From Candidatus Zixiibacteriota bacterium (GTDB taxonomy: Bacteria; Electryoneota; B3-LCP), in contig QZKQ01000005.1 of assembly GCA_003599535.1 (NCBI GenBank), positions 1 to 32,079 of the forward strand: 32,079 nt of DNA, in the 5' to 3' direction. Under the pieces are notes generated by a model, which saw only the letters and a program-made list of their open reading frames with translations, ran no database searches and was not told the DNA's origin. The stretch's first letter is position 1. Every line of letters begins with the position of its first letter. The position numbers and the translations under genes were made by a program. This document shows, piece by piece, positions 14,093 through 21,515 of this stretch.

Positions 14093-14142
14093 GCCGCCAA
14101 ACCCGATATATCCGCTGCTCGATCCTGGGAGAAAATAACGCT

Positions 14143-15651
14143 ATGGAACTGACCCGCCTGATACGCCAATTCCAGCCGGAAACGGCTCGCCGCATACAGC
14201 CTCGGCCCTACATCAACCATTCCGTGGAATTCAAGGGCCTGTTCACCGCCGAAGAACGGGCCCGGGTGCTGGACGACGTCGGCCTGAACGTCTTCTACTT
14301 CCCCTCGGAGATGATCACCGGCTGCGATCTGTTAAGCGATTCCGGCACCACCACCATGACCAACGACCAGTGGGCCGCCCTGCACCAGGGGGACGAAGCC
14401 TATGGGTCCAACCGGGGGTACTTCCGGCTGCGGGAAGTCATCCGCGAAACGTTCGGCGAAGAATACTTCTCGGACGCCCCCGGACTGGCCCCCAATGCCT
14501 TCCTGTTCCACCAGGGACGCGCCTGTGAGGATGCCCTGTTCAGCGCGTTAGGGCGCCTGGGATCGGGATTGGTGATTCCCTCGAACGGGCATTTCGACAC
14601 CACCCAGGCCAACATCGAAGGCAACCGCATTGCCGCGGTGAACCTGTTCTCCCCCGAACTGCAGAATCCCGCCAGCGACGGCCGCTTCAAGGGCAACATG
14701 GACACAAAGCGCCTGCGCGCACTGCTGGAAACCTCCGGCGGGCGCGTCCCCGTGGTCTACCTGACCATCACCAACAACACCGGGGGCGGGCAGCCGGTCT
14801 CTCTGGCCAACGTCCGCGAGGTGTCCGAGATCGCCCACGGTTACGGCCTGCCCCTGATGCTGGACGCCTGCCGCTTCGCAGAAAACGCCTGGTTCATCAA
14901 GCAGTACGAGTCCGGCCAGCAAAATCGAGCCATTATTGACATTGTTCGCGAAGTCTTTTCGCACGCCGACGGCTTCACCATCTCCTTTAAGAAGGATGGG
15001 ATCGTGAACATGGGCGGCGGGCTCTTCTTCCGCCAGGGAGGCCTGTTCCTGAAGCAGTACCCTCACCTCGCCGATGAGATCACCAACCACCAGATCACCA
15101 AGGAAGGGCACCCCACTTACGGCGGGCTGTCCGGCCGGGACATCATGGCCCTGGCGGTGGGGTTGGGGATCGCGGTCAAGGACGCCTACCTGGCCTGGCG
15201 CATCCAGCAAATCGAACGCTTCGGGCGGTTCATGCAGGAGCAGGGCCTGCCCATCCTGACGCCCACCGGGGGGCACGCGGTGTACCTGGACATGAACCGC
15301 TTCTTCGCCGGCACCAGGATCCGGCCGGAGGATTTCGGGGGAATCTCGATCACAGCGCTGCTGCTGGCCGGGTACGGTCACCGGGGCTGCGAACTGGGCC
15401 ACTTCGCCTTCGGTTCCTACGATCCCGCCACGGGGAAGGAGGCGTTCCCGGAAGTGAACTTCGTGCGTCTGGCGGTCCCCCGGCTGCGCTACGAGGACGC
15501 CGACCTGGCCAGCGTGGCCGAATCCCTGCGCCTGCTCTACGATGAGCGCGACCGCATCCCCGGCGTGGAGGTGACTTTCGGCAAAGAGCTGGCCCTGCGG
15601 CACTTCAAAGCCCGGTTCCGGTTTAAAGAATCGGCGGTGGGTTGTTCTTAG
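14143..15651 (+). CDS. tnaA: tryptophanase (PLP-dependent beta-eliminating lyase)
   Basis: A 502-residue member of the tryptophanase/tyrosine phenol-lyase family; E. coli TnaA has 471. It cleaves L-tryptophan to indole, pyruvate and ammonia. Shared signatures are DLLSDSGTTTMTNDQWAAL, GDEAYGSNRGYF, TNNTGGGQPVSLANV, DACRFAENAWFIKQYE, the PLP lysine Lys284 in SFKKDGIVNMGGG, and HPTYGGLSGRD. Near the C-terminus LRHFKARF keeps the histidine that distinguishes tryptophanases from tyrosine phenol-lyases, which have Phe at that place, so I assign tryptophanase. GGGAG lies about 11 bases before the ATG at 14143. The frame is open further upstream, but the conserved N-terminus begins here. It has its own promoter; no tnaB-type permease is adjacent. 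Confidence 0.92.
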   Translation: MELTRLIRQFQPETARRIQPRPYINHSVEFKGLFTAEERARVLDDVGLNVFYFPSEMITGCDLLSDSGTTTMTNDQWAALHQGDEAYGSNRGYFRLREVIRETFGEEYFSDAPGLAPNAFLFHQGRACEDALFSALGRLGSGLVIPSNGHFDTTQANIEGNRIAAVNLFSPELQNPASDGRFKGNMDTKRLRALLETSGGRVPVVYLTITNNTGGGQPVSLANVREVSEIAHGYGLPLMLDACRFAENAWFIKQYESGQQNRAIIDIVREVFSHADGFTISFKKDGIVNMGGGLFFRQGGLFLKQYPHLADEITNHQITKEGHPTYGGLSGRDIMALAVGLGIAVKDAYLAWRIQQIERFGRFMQEQGLPILTPTGGHAVYLDMNRFFAGTRIRPEDFGGISITALLLAGYGHRGCELGHFAFGSYDPATGKEAFPEVNFVRLAVPRLRYEDADLASVAESLRLLYDERDRIPGVEVTFGKELALRHFKARFRFKESAVGCS

Positions 15652-15684
15652 GGGCACGTGAGAATATCTCCGCCCAACCCGCCC

Positions 15685-15709
15685 GGGATTGCCATGCCGT
15701 GGCAGTCCC
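15685..15709 (+). other. hairpin between tnaA and the ABC exporter gene
   Basis: GGGATTGCCA (15685-15694) and TGGCAGTCCC (15700-15709) pair over ten positions, with one G-T wobble, around a 5-base loop. There is no T-run after it. It may be an inefficient terminator or an RNA-stabilising element at the end of tnaA. Confidence 0.4.
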
Positions 15710-15755
15710 AGGCCTCATCAGTCATCATCATCAGTCGTGGTTACTCCTCTCCCCC

Positions 15756-17582
15756 ATGCACCTTCACCTTCGCTTACTTTCCTTCCTGAAACCGTACCGG
15801 CGGACCCTGGCGCTGGCCTTCGCCTGTTCGCTGCTGTACGCTCTGTTCAACGCCGTGGCCATCTGGTTTTCCGCCTCCTTCATCACCACCATCTTCAACC
15901 CGGACGCGGCCCAGAACCCCGGCGCCATGACCGGTCCGGCCGGGGATCTGAACGAGACCCTGAAGACCTGGGCCTGGCAGTTCATTGACGGCCAGGATCG
16001 CTTCGAACTCGTCACCCGGGTGGGGATCATCTTCTTCGTTGCGTTCCTGTTGCGCAACTTCTTCGACGTGGCCCAGATGTACTTCATCAGCTTCGTCGAG
16101 CAGCGGGTCATCAAGGATTTGCGCGACCGGCTCTATTCCCGCCTGCTGGCCCAGCGCCTGGGATTTTTCTACCAGCGCAAGGCCGGCGACCTGGCGTCGG
16201 TGGCCTTGAACGACATCTCGGCCCTGAACAACCAGGTGGCCAAGATCCTCACCTTCATCATGCGGGACCCCTTCGTCATCCTCATCTTCCTGGCCCTGCT
16301 GATCACCATCTCCTGGCGGCTGACCCTGACCGCGCTGGTACTCCTGCCCCTGGCCGGAGTCCTGATGGACCAGTTGGGTAAAAGCCTGAAGCGCAAGAGT
16401 GCCCGGGTGCAGGAGGCATTATCCCAGGTGACGCACCTGCTGCATGAACGGCTCTCAGGCATCCGGTTGATCAAGATCGCGGGAACGGAGGAGGACGAAA
16501 ACGAACGCTTCCAGGAGGCCACCCACCGGCACTTCCGCATGGCCCTGCGCCAGCGCCGCCTGGACATCCTGAACGTGCCCTTGACCGAGATAATGGGGCT
16601 GGGGATCATCTCCCTGATCCTGATCTACGGCGGCTGGCTGGTCTTACGCGCCCAGACGGTGGACGGCGAGGATTTCGTGCGCTTCATCGCCCTACTCTTC
16701 TCCATCCTGGCACCGGTCAAATCCCTGGGGGCGGCCTGGAACGCGCTGCAGATCGCTTCCGCCTCGGGCGAGCGTATCTTTCGCCTGATGGACCTGCACG
16801 AGGAGCTGCCCGTGCCCGCCCACCCGGTGCGCCTGACGGGGCTGGTGGGGTCTCTGAAGCTGGAAGGCGTCAGCTTCCGCTACGACGGCACGGAAATCGA
16901 GGCGCTGACGGACGTCGACCTGGAAATCCGGTACGGCGAAACCGTGGCCGTGGTAGGCCCTTCCGGGTCGGGTAAAACGACCCTGGTGGGGCTGGTGCTG
17001 CGGCTGTTCGATCCCACCCGGGGACGGGTGACGCTGAGCGGCGCCGACCTGCGCGAGATTGACCCGCGAGACCTGCGGCGGCTCTTCGGCGTGGTGCCCC
17101 AGGACACGGTGCTGTTCAACGACACCGTGGCTGCCAACATCGGCTACGGAGGCGACGGCCTAAGCCGGGAGGCCATCGAACGGGCGGCGCGGCTGGCCTA
17201 CGCGGAAGACTTCATCCTGGCCCAGCCCCAGGGCTACGACACCCCCGTGGGCGACCGCGGCCTGCGCCTTTCGGGCGGCCAGCAACAGCGCCTCTCCATC
17301 GCCCGGGCCCTGGTGCAGAATCCGCCCATCATCATCTTCGACGAGGCCACCTCGCAACTGGACAGCGAATCGGAGGGTTTAATCCAGCAGGCCTTCGAAG
17401 CGCTGCGCCGCGAACACACCATGATCGTCATCGCCCACCGGCTGGCTACGGTGCGGCGCGCCGATCGCATCGTCGTGCTGGAAAAAGGCCGGGTCATTGA
17501 CCAGGGCCGCTATGAAGACCTCCTTACCCGCTGTGAACTGTTCAACCGCCTATGCCAACAGCAATTCCTGACCGCATCGTGA
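15756..17582 (+). CDS. MsbA-type ABC exporter (fused permease and ATPase)
   Basis: A 608-residue half-transporter. Residues about 10-330 form a six-helix exporter membrane domain (SLLYALFNAVAIWFSASF is helix 1; FYQRKAGDLASVALNDI is the intracellular coupling region). The ATPase domain has Walker A GPSGSGKTT (about 400-408), the signature LSGGQQQRLSIARAL (from about 505), Walker B IIIFDEATSQLDS (about 525) and the switch histidine in VIAHRLATVRRAD. All catalytic residues are intact, so a homodimer is sufficient. The family includes the lipid A flippase MsbA and multidrug exporters; the substrate cannot be told. No clear ribosome-binding site precedes the ATG at 15756, but it is the last start before the first helix. 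The stop overlaps the start of a receiver-domain gene (GTGA). Confidence 0.9.
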   Translation: MHLHLRLLSFLKPYRRTLALAFACSLLYALFNAVAIWFSASFITTIFNPDAAQNPGAMTGPAGDLNETLKTWAWQFIDGQDRFELVTRVGIIFFVAFLLRNFFDVAQMYFISFVEQRVIKDLRDRLYSRLLAQRLGFFYQRKAGDLASVALNDISALNNQVAKILTFIMRDPFVILIFLALLITISWRLTLTALVLLPLAGVLMDQLGKSLKRKSARVQEALSQVTHLLHERLSGIRLIKIAGTEEDENERFQEATHRHFRMALRQRRLDILNVPLTEIMGLGIISLILIYGGWLVLRAQTVDGEDFVRFIALLFSILAPVKSLGAAWNALQIASASGERIFRLMDLHEELPVPAHPVRLTGLVGSLKLEGVSFRYDGTEIEALTDVDLEIRYGETVAVVGPSGSGKTTLVGLVLRLFDPTRGRVTLSGADLREIDPRDLRRLFGVVPQDTVLFNDTVAANIGYGGDGLSREAIERAARLAYAEDFILAQPQGYDTPVGDRGLRLSGGQQQRLSIARALVQNPPIIIFDEATSQLDSESEGLIQQAFEALRREHTMIVIAHRLATVRRADRIVVLEKGRVIDQGRYEDLLTRCELFNRLCQQQFLTAS

Positions 17583-17989
17583 GCCGGCCCGCGCTGCTGA
17601 TTGACGACAACGATGATTACGCCGCCATGCTCCTGGATCACCTTATCCCCCGCGGATTCCATTTCGACCGGGCCTGCAACGCCCGGGAAGGGATCCAGGT
17701 AGTGCGCCAGGCGGGCGTCTCGGCCTTCGAGTTGATCGTCACGGACATCACCATGGACGGGCATACCGCAGGGCTGCGGCTGATCCGCAAGGTGCGCCGG
17801 GAGGGCTATCGGGGCGTTCTGATCGTGGCCAGCACCGGATTCGACTTTCCCCTGGTGCTGCACCTCTCCAGGCCGGTCCTGAACCTCTGGGGCGTGGACG
17901 CCCTGGTCCCCAAGGAACCGCTGAAGCGGGGCCGGTTCGAATGCCTGGCCATCAGTTCCTTGGGAAAACGGTTTCTGACGGGAGGATAA
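17579..17989 (+). CDS. single-domain response regulator (CheY-like receiver)
   Basis: A 136-residue protein that is almost only a receiver domain. The acidic pair is Asp9-Asp10 (LLIDDND), the phosphoacceptor is Asp56 (LIVTDITMDG), the switch Ser/Thr is in VASTG (85-86) and the conserved lysine is Lys112 (VPKEP). All key residues are present, so it should be phosphorylatable. There is no output domain. I chose the GTG at 17579 because it overlaps the ABC exporter stop as GTGA; an in-frame ATG at 17552 is possible but would start inside the exporter. Coupling to the exporter suggests that it modulates export or belongs to the kinase encoded 150 bases downstream; neither is proven. Confidence 0.8.
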   Translation: MSRPALLIDDNDDYAAMLLDHLIPRGFHFDRACNAREGIQVVRQAGVSAFELIVTDITMDGHTAGLRLIRKVRREGYRGVLIVASTGFDFPLVLHLSRPVLNLWGVDALVPKEPLKRGRFECLAISSLGKRFLTGG

Positions 17990-18009
17990 GTCTCGTATCA
18001 CTTGCGGGA

Positions 18010-18046
18010 GGCGAGGGCGGGTCGGCAGGCTCGCCTTTTGCTTTTG
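18010..18046 (+). terminator. rho-independent terminator after the ABC exporter/receiver genes
   Basis: GGCGAG (18010-18015) pairs with CTCGCC (18030-18035), followed directly by TTTTGCTTTTG. The loop of 14 bases is G-rich. It separates the exporter/receiver unit from the two-component genes downstream. Confidence 0.6.
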
Positions 18047-18135
18047 CTGCCACCGCTCGGGAACCGGAAGCAGGCTGTTCCGTGTGAAAGAGTGGTGCAG
18101 AAGTGCCGGATTTTCCGATTTAAAGAGATCTCTCC

Positions 18136-19962
18136 GTGAAACCTTTCGGCATCATCGGCCGCAAGCTGCTGCTGTGGTTTGTCCTGGTCGCCATCGTACC
18201 TCTGACCGTAGTAGGTCTCCGAAGCCTGAATCTCGCCCGGCAGGCGGTCATGCGGGAAACGTTCCTGCACATGGAAGCGGTGGCCGGCTACAAGCAGGAT
18301 CAAGTTGAGAATTGGCTTCTGGAGCGATCCGCGGATCTGAATCTGCTGGCCAGCGATCCCCGCATCCGCAACCGGAATCCCGGCGATCTGGAAAGACAGC
18401 AGGAAATGCAGGCGTGGCTGCGAATCTGGCGGGAAAACACGGTGGGGTTCGACCGGGTCGAAGTGGTGAATTCGGAGGGCCGGGTTGAGCTGGCCGTCGG
18501 GTCTCCTCAATTGATTCATCCTGACGGTTCCGCCGCCTCGCCCGCGGAATGGGCGCAAGCCGCCACCAACGCGGGCATTTCCCGCTTCAGCCCGGTGGAG
18601 TATCATCCGGAGCTGGGCACCTGGATGGAAATAGCGCTTCCTGTAGCCAGTGCCATGGGCCAACCGGCCGGGTGGGTTGTAGGCCGCGTGACACTGTCCC
18701 GTTCCCTGGATCCCATGCTGCTGGACAGCACCGGGCTGGGGCGTACCGGCCAGACCTACCTGGTGGATGCCCGGCAGATCATGCTGACCCGCTCCCGCTT
18801 CATGGACCACCCCGAACCGGGGACGCACCGCATGCATTCCGCTGCCATTGACAGCGCTCTGGCAGGGCGCGAAGGCAGCGGAATCTACACCGGATGGGAA
18901 GGCGAGCCGGTGTTGGGTGCCTGGCGATACCTTCCGGCGGCCAACTGGGCGCTGATCGGGGAAATGAGCCAGGCCGAAGCGCTGGCGGAAGTGGGCGAAT
19001 TGCAGCGAAACTGGCTGGTCATCTCCGCCGTTACCCTGGTGGCCGCATTTATTGTGGTTGCGGTTATCACTCGCTCGCTAAGCCACCCCATCCTTAGACT
19101 GGCCGACGCGGCGCGACGCATCTCCCGGGGCGACTTGGGGGCCCTTACCGGGATCCGGCGTTCAGACGAGATCGGCACCCTGGCCCAATCGTTTGACCAG
19201 ATGGCCGCGGCGCTGGCGGTATCGAGACAATACCTGGAGCGTTCGTACCAGGATCTGATCGCCGCCGAGCGGCGCCTGGTGCAGTCGGAAAAACTGGCGG
19301 CCATCGGGGAACTCGTAGCCAGCGTCGTCCACGAATTACGCAACCCGCTGTCTTCAATTAAAATGAATCTGAAAATGCTGGCCCGCAAGCTGCCTGCCGA
19401 GGGCACCGTCTCGGAAAGCCTGTCCATCGCTCAGGACCAGGTGTTGCGGCTGGAGCGCATGCTGACCCAGATCCTGGACTATGCCAAGCCGGTGGCGCTT
19501 AATCCGGTCCCCTCCGATCTCCGCGACCTGCTCCGGCAGGCGCTGGAATCCCAGGGGGAACTGGTCGAGTCCGCCGGCGTGCAGGTGGAGTGGGACGTGC
19601 CCGATGGTCTGCCGCCGGTGACCGTGGACCAGGAATTGATGGGCCAGGCGCTGATCAACCTGGTCCGCAATGCTGTTCAGGCCATGGCGCCTTCGGGGGG
19701 AAAGCTGCGCTTGTCCGCCCGGGTGGCGGATAGCCGGGAATTGGTCCTCGAGATCGCCGATACCGGACCAGGAATATCGGAAGCGCAGCGGGAAAGGATG
19801 TTTGAACCGTTCTACACCACCCGGCTTGTGGGTACCGGACTGGGCCTGCCCAACGCCCGCAAGGCGGTGGAGCTGCACCGCGGCCGTTTGGAGGTCGCCG
19901 GCCGGGAAGGCGACGGAACCACGGCTCGTATAATCATCCCCCTGGGGAACGGCCATGCTTGA
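18136..19962 (+). CDS. membrane sensor histidine kinase (Cache-like sensor, HAMP, HisKA, HATPase)
   Basis: A 608-residue sensor kinase. A first membrane helix spans about residues 12-32 (LWFVLVAIVPLTVVGL). An extracytoplasmic region of about 260 residues has a double-Cache look (LDPMLLDSTGLGRTGQTYLVD, followed by WEGEPVLGAWRYLP). The second helix is at about 292-313. A HAMP segment follows (SHPILRLADAARRISRGDL). The dimerisation/phosphorylation domain carries His399 in VVHELRNPLSSIKMNL, and the ATPase domain has NLVRNAVQAM, IADTGPGI and GTGLGLPNARK. The start is GTG. This architecture is typical of NtrB/ZraS-type kinases that pair with sigma54 activators. Its last 8 bases overlap the activator gene, so the two form a pair. 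The efflux operon downstream suggests that the ligand is a metal ion or envelope metal stress (inference). Confidence 0.93.
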   Translation: MKPFGIIGRKLLLWFVLVAIVPLTVVGLRSLNLARQAVMRETFLHMEAVAGYKQDQVENWLLERSADLNLLASDPRIRNRNPGDLERQQEMQAWLRIWRENTVGFDRVEVVNSEGRVELAVGSPQLIHPDGSAASPAEWAQAATNAGISRFSPVEYHPELGTWMEIALPVASAMGQPAGWVVGRVTLSRSLDPMLLDSTGLGRTGQTYLVDARQIMLTRSRFMDHPEPGTHRMHSAAIDSALAGREGSGIYTGWEGEPVLGAWRYLPAANWALIGEMSQAEALAEVGELQRNWLVISAVTLVAAFIVVAVITRSLSHPILRLADAARRISRGDLGALTGIRRSDEIGTLAQSFDQMAAALAVSRQYLERSYQDLIAAERRLVQSEKLAAIGELVASVVHELRNPLSSIKMNLKMLARKLPAEGTVSESLSIAQDQVLRLERMLTQILDYAKPVALNPVPSDLRDLLRQALESQGELVESAGVQVEWDVPDGLPPVTVDQELMGQALINLVRNAVQAMAPSGGKLRLSARVADSRELVLEIADTGPGISEAQRERMFEPFYTTRLVGTGLGLPNARKAVELHRGRLEVAGREGDGTTARIIIPLGNGHA

Positions 19963-21286
19963 CATTCTCCTGGTGGACGACGACACCGCCATCACCCGCA
20001 CGCTGCAGCTGCATTTCCAGGATTCCGGTTTCCGGGTCATAACCGCCCGCGACATCGCCGGGGCGGAACGAACCTGGTCGGAATCCGATCCGGACCTGGT
20101 GGTCCTGGATCAGAAGCTGCCGGACGGTAGCGGCCTGGACCTGCTGAAGAAGCGGCGTACCGCCGGCGACCTGACTCCGGTCATCATCATCACCGGCCAT
20201 CACGAGATGGAATACGCGGTCGAGGCCATGAAGGCCGGGGCTTTCGACTTCATCCACAAGCCGCTGGACCTGGACGAGCTGGACGTGGTGATCCAGCGGG
20301 CCTTGACTCAGATCGAGTACGAGCGCCAGCATCACCAAGCCATGCCGGTGGGCGATTCCGGTGTGCGCATCGCCGGCCAGAGCAAGGCCATCCTGGAGGT
20401 CCACAAGCAGATCGGGCTGGCGGCGAAATCCAAGGTCTCGGTGCTGATTACGGGCGAGAGCGGCACCGGAAAAGAACTGGTGGCACGGGAAATCCATCGC
20501 TATTCCGATTCCGGTCAACCCTTCGTGGCGGTGAATTGTTCGGCCGTGGTGCCCACATTGATTGAATCCGAACTGTTTGGATATGAGAAGGGAGCTTTCA
20601 CGGGCGCGCACGAGCGCCGTGAAGGCAAACTCAGCGTCGCCGGCCAGGGTACGCTGTTCCTGGACGAGATCGGCGACCTGGCTCCGGACCTGCAGGCCAA
20701 GCTGCTGCGCGTGCTGCAGGAACGCACCTTCACCCGGGTGGGAGGACACACCGAGCTACCCTTCCGGGCCCGGGTCATCGCCGCCACCAACCGCAACCTG
20801 CGGGCCATGATCGCCGAAGGCACCTTTCGTGAAGACCTGTTTTTCCGCCTGAACGTATTTGAAATCCGAATGCCGGCCCTGCGGGAAAGGCCCTCGGATA
20901 TCCCCCTGATCGCCGCCGTGCTGCTGGAAAAGATATCCCGCGACATGCACGCCCGGGCGACCCGGATTTCCGCAGCGGACATGGCGCGCCTGGTCGGCTA
21001 TCGCTGGCCCGGCAACATCCGCGAGCTGGAGAACGTGCTGACCCAAAGCCTGATCCACTCCCCGGGCAATGTGCTGAACCTGGTATTCACCCCTCTGCCG
21101 GAAGCGGCTGGAACCACCGACGGTAAAATGGTGACTCTGGAAGAAATGGAGAAACAACACATCGCCCGGGTCCTGCGCTGGAGCGGTGGACATTTGGGTA
21201 AGGCCTGTCAATTGCTGGGCATCAGCCGGCCCACCCTGCGCAAGAAGTTGCAGGAATACGGGCTGGAAGTCCCGGAAAAGGAATGA
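19955..21286 (+). CDS. NtrC-family sigma54-dependent response regulator
   Basis: A 443-residue activator with the usual three parts. The receiver has the acidic pocket DDD at 8-10 and phosphoacceptor Asp52 (VVLDQKLPDGSG). The AAA+ domain has Walker A GESGTGKE (about 166-173), the sigma54-contacting GAFTGA at 213-218, the Walker B LFLDEIGDL and the arginine-finger region FREDLFFRLNVF. The C-terminal Fis-type helix-turn-helix (about 400-440) has HLGKACQLLGISRPTLRKKLQEY. It is intact and coupled to the histidine kinase by an 8-base overlap. The 229-base region just downstream contains a palindrome and a sigma54 promoter, so the metal efflux operon is its probable target, as in ZraSR. Confidence 0.95.
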   Translation: MLDILLVDDDTAITRTLQLHFQDSGFRVITARDIAGAERTWSESDPDLVVLDQKLPDGSGLDLLKKRRTAGDLTPVIIITGHHEMEYAVEAMKAGAFDFIHKPLDLDELDVVIQRALTQIEYERQHHQAMPVGDSGVRIAGQSKAILEVHKQIGLAAKSKVSVLITGESGTGKELVAREIHRYSDSGQPFVAVNCSAVVPTLIESELFGYEKGAFTGAHERREGKLSVAGQGTLFLDEIGDLAPDLQAKLLRVLQERTFTRVGGHTELPFRARVIAATNRNLRAMIAEGTFREDLFFRLNVFEIRMPALRERPSDIPLIAAVLLEKISRDMHARATRISAADMARLVGYRWPGNIRELENVLTQSLIHSPGNVLNLVFTPLPEAAGTTDGKMVTLEEMEKQHIARVLRWSGGHLGKACQLLGISRPTLRKKLQEYGLEVPEKE

Positions 21287-21326
21287 TCCGGGGATGCCCG
21301 CACCCGTTATCCCGGGGGTGTGATAA

Positions 21327-21352
21327 TGCAAATTCCTTTCAGGGGATTTGCA
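21327..21352. promoter_or_regulatory. 26-bp palindrome, probable activator-binding site
   Basis: TGCAAATTCC (21327-21336) and GGGATTTGCA (21343-21352) are inverted repeats matching at 9 of 10 positions around a 6-base spacer. The centre is about 100 bases upstream of the sigma54 promoter. Size, dyad symmetry and distance fit an upstream activating sequence for a dimer of an NtrC-type regulator, most likely the one encoded immediately upstream (inference). Confidence 0.65.
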
Positions 21353-21400
21353 ATATTCTTTCAAATCAGTACACGTCTACATCCGTTCTACATGGCATAG

Positions 21401-21413
21401 TATCAGAATATTC
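21401..21413 (+). promoter_or_regulatory. possible IHF-binding site
   Basis: TATCAGAATATTC matches the IHF consensus WATCARnnnnTTR at all but the last defined position. It lies between the palindrome and the sigma54 promoter, where DNA bending is commonly needed to bring the activator to the polymerase. Confidence 0.35.
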
Positions 21414-21437
21414 CGTGCTTTTGCAGTTATGCATTTG

Positions 21438-21453
21438 TGGCACGCAATCTGCT
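21438..21453 (+). promoter_or_regulatory. sigma54 (-24/-12) promoter of the metal efflux operon
   Basis: The sequence TGGCACGCAATCTGCT matches the consensus TGGCAYRnnnnTTGCW at every defined position except one (C for the first T of TTGC). The invariant GG (21439-21440) and GC (21451-21452) are separated by exactly 10 bases. Transcription should start near 21464, about 50 bases before the TolC-family gene. Confidence 0.88.
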
Positions 21454-21515
21454 TTTATTTACCCCGAATCCGGCGCGATCCGGCATGCCGGCCGCGCTGC
21501 TAATTGTCGGAATCC

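Noticed and set aside
14143-15651. Assignment of the beta-eliminating lyase as tyrosine phenol-lyase
   Set aside because: The C-terminal LRHFKARF keeps the tryptophanase-type histidine where tyrosine phenol-lyases have phenylalanine.
15718-15734. Short CAT repeat (TCATCATCATCA) before the ABC exporter gene
   Set aside because: Too short to be a meaningful microsatellite or regulatory repeat on its own.
18094-18112. Second sigma54-like promoter before the histidine kinase gene (TGGTGCAGAAGTGCC)
   Set aside because: The GG and GC are 9 rather than 10 bases apart and the CA after GG is missing, so it does not meet the -24/-12 consensus.
21288-21320. Possible terminator after the NtrC-family gene (CCGGGGAT paired with ATCCCGG)
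   Set aside because: The arms pair, but there is no T-run and the element is imperfect, so I could not separate it from chance in GC-rich sequence.
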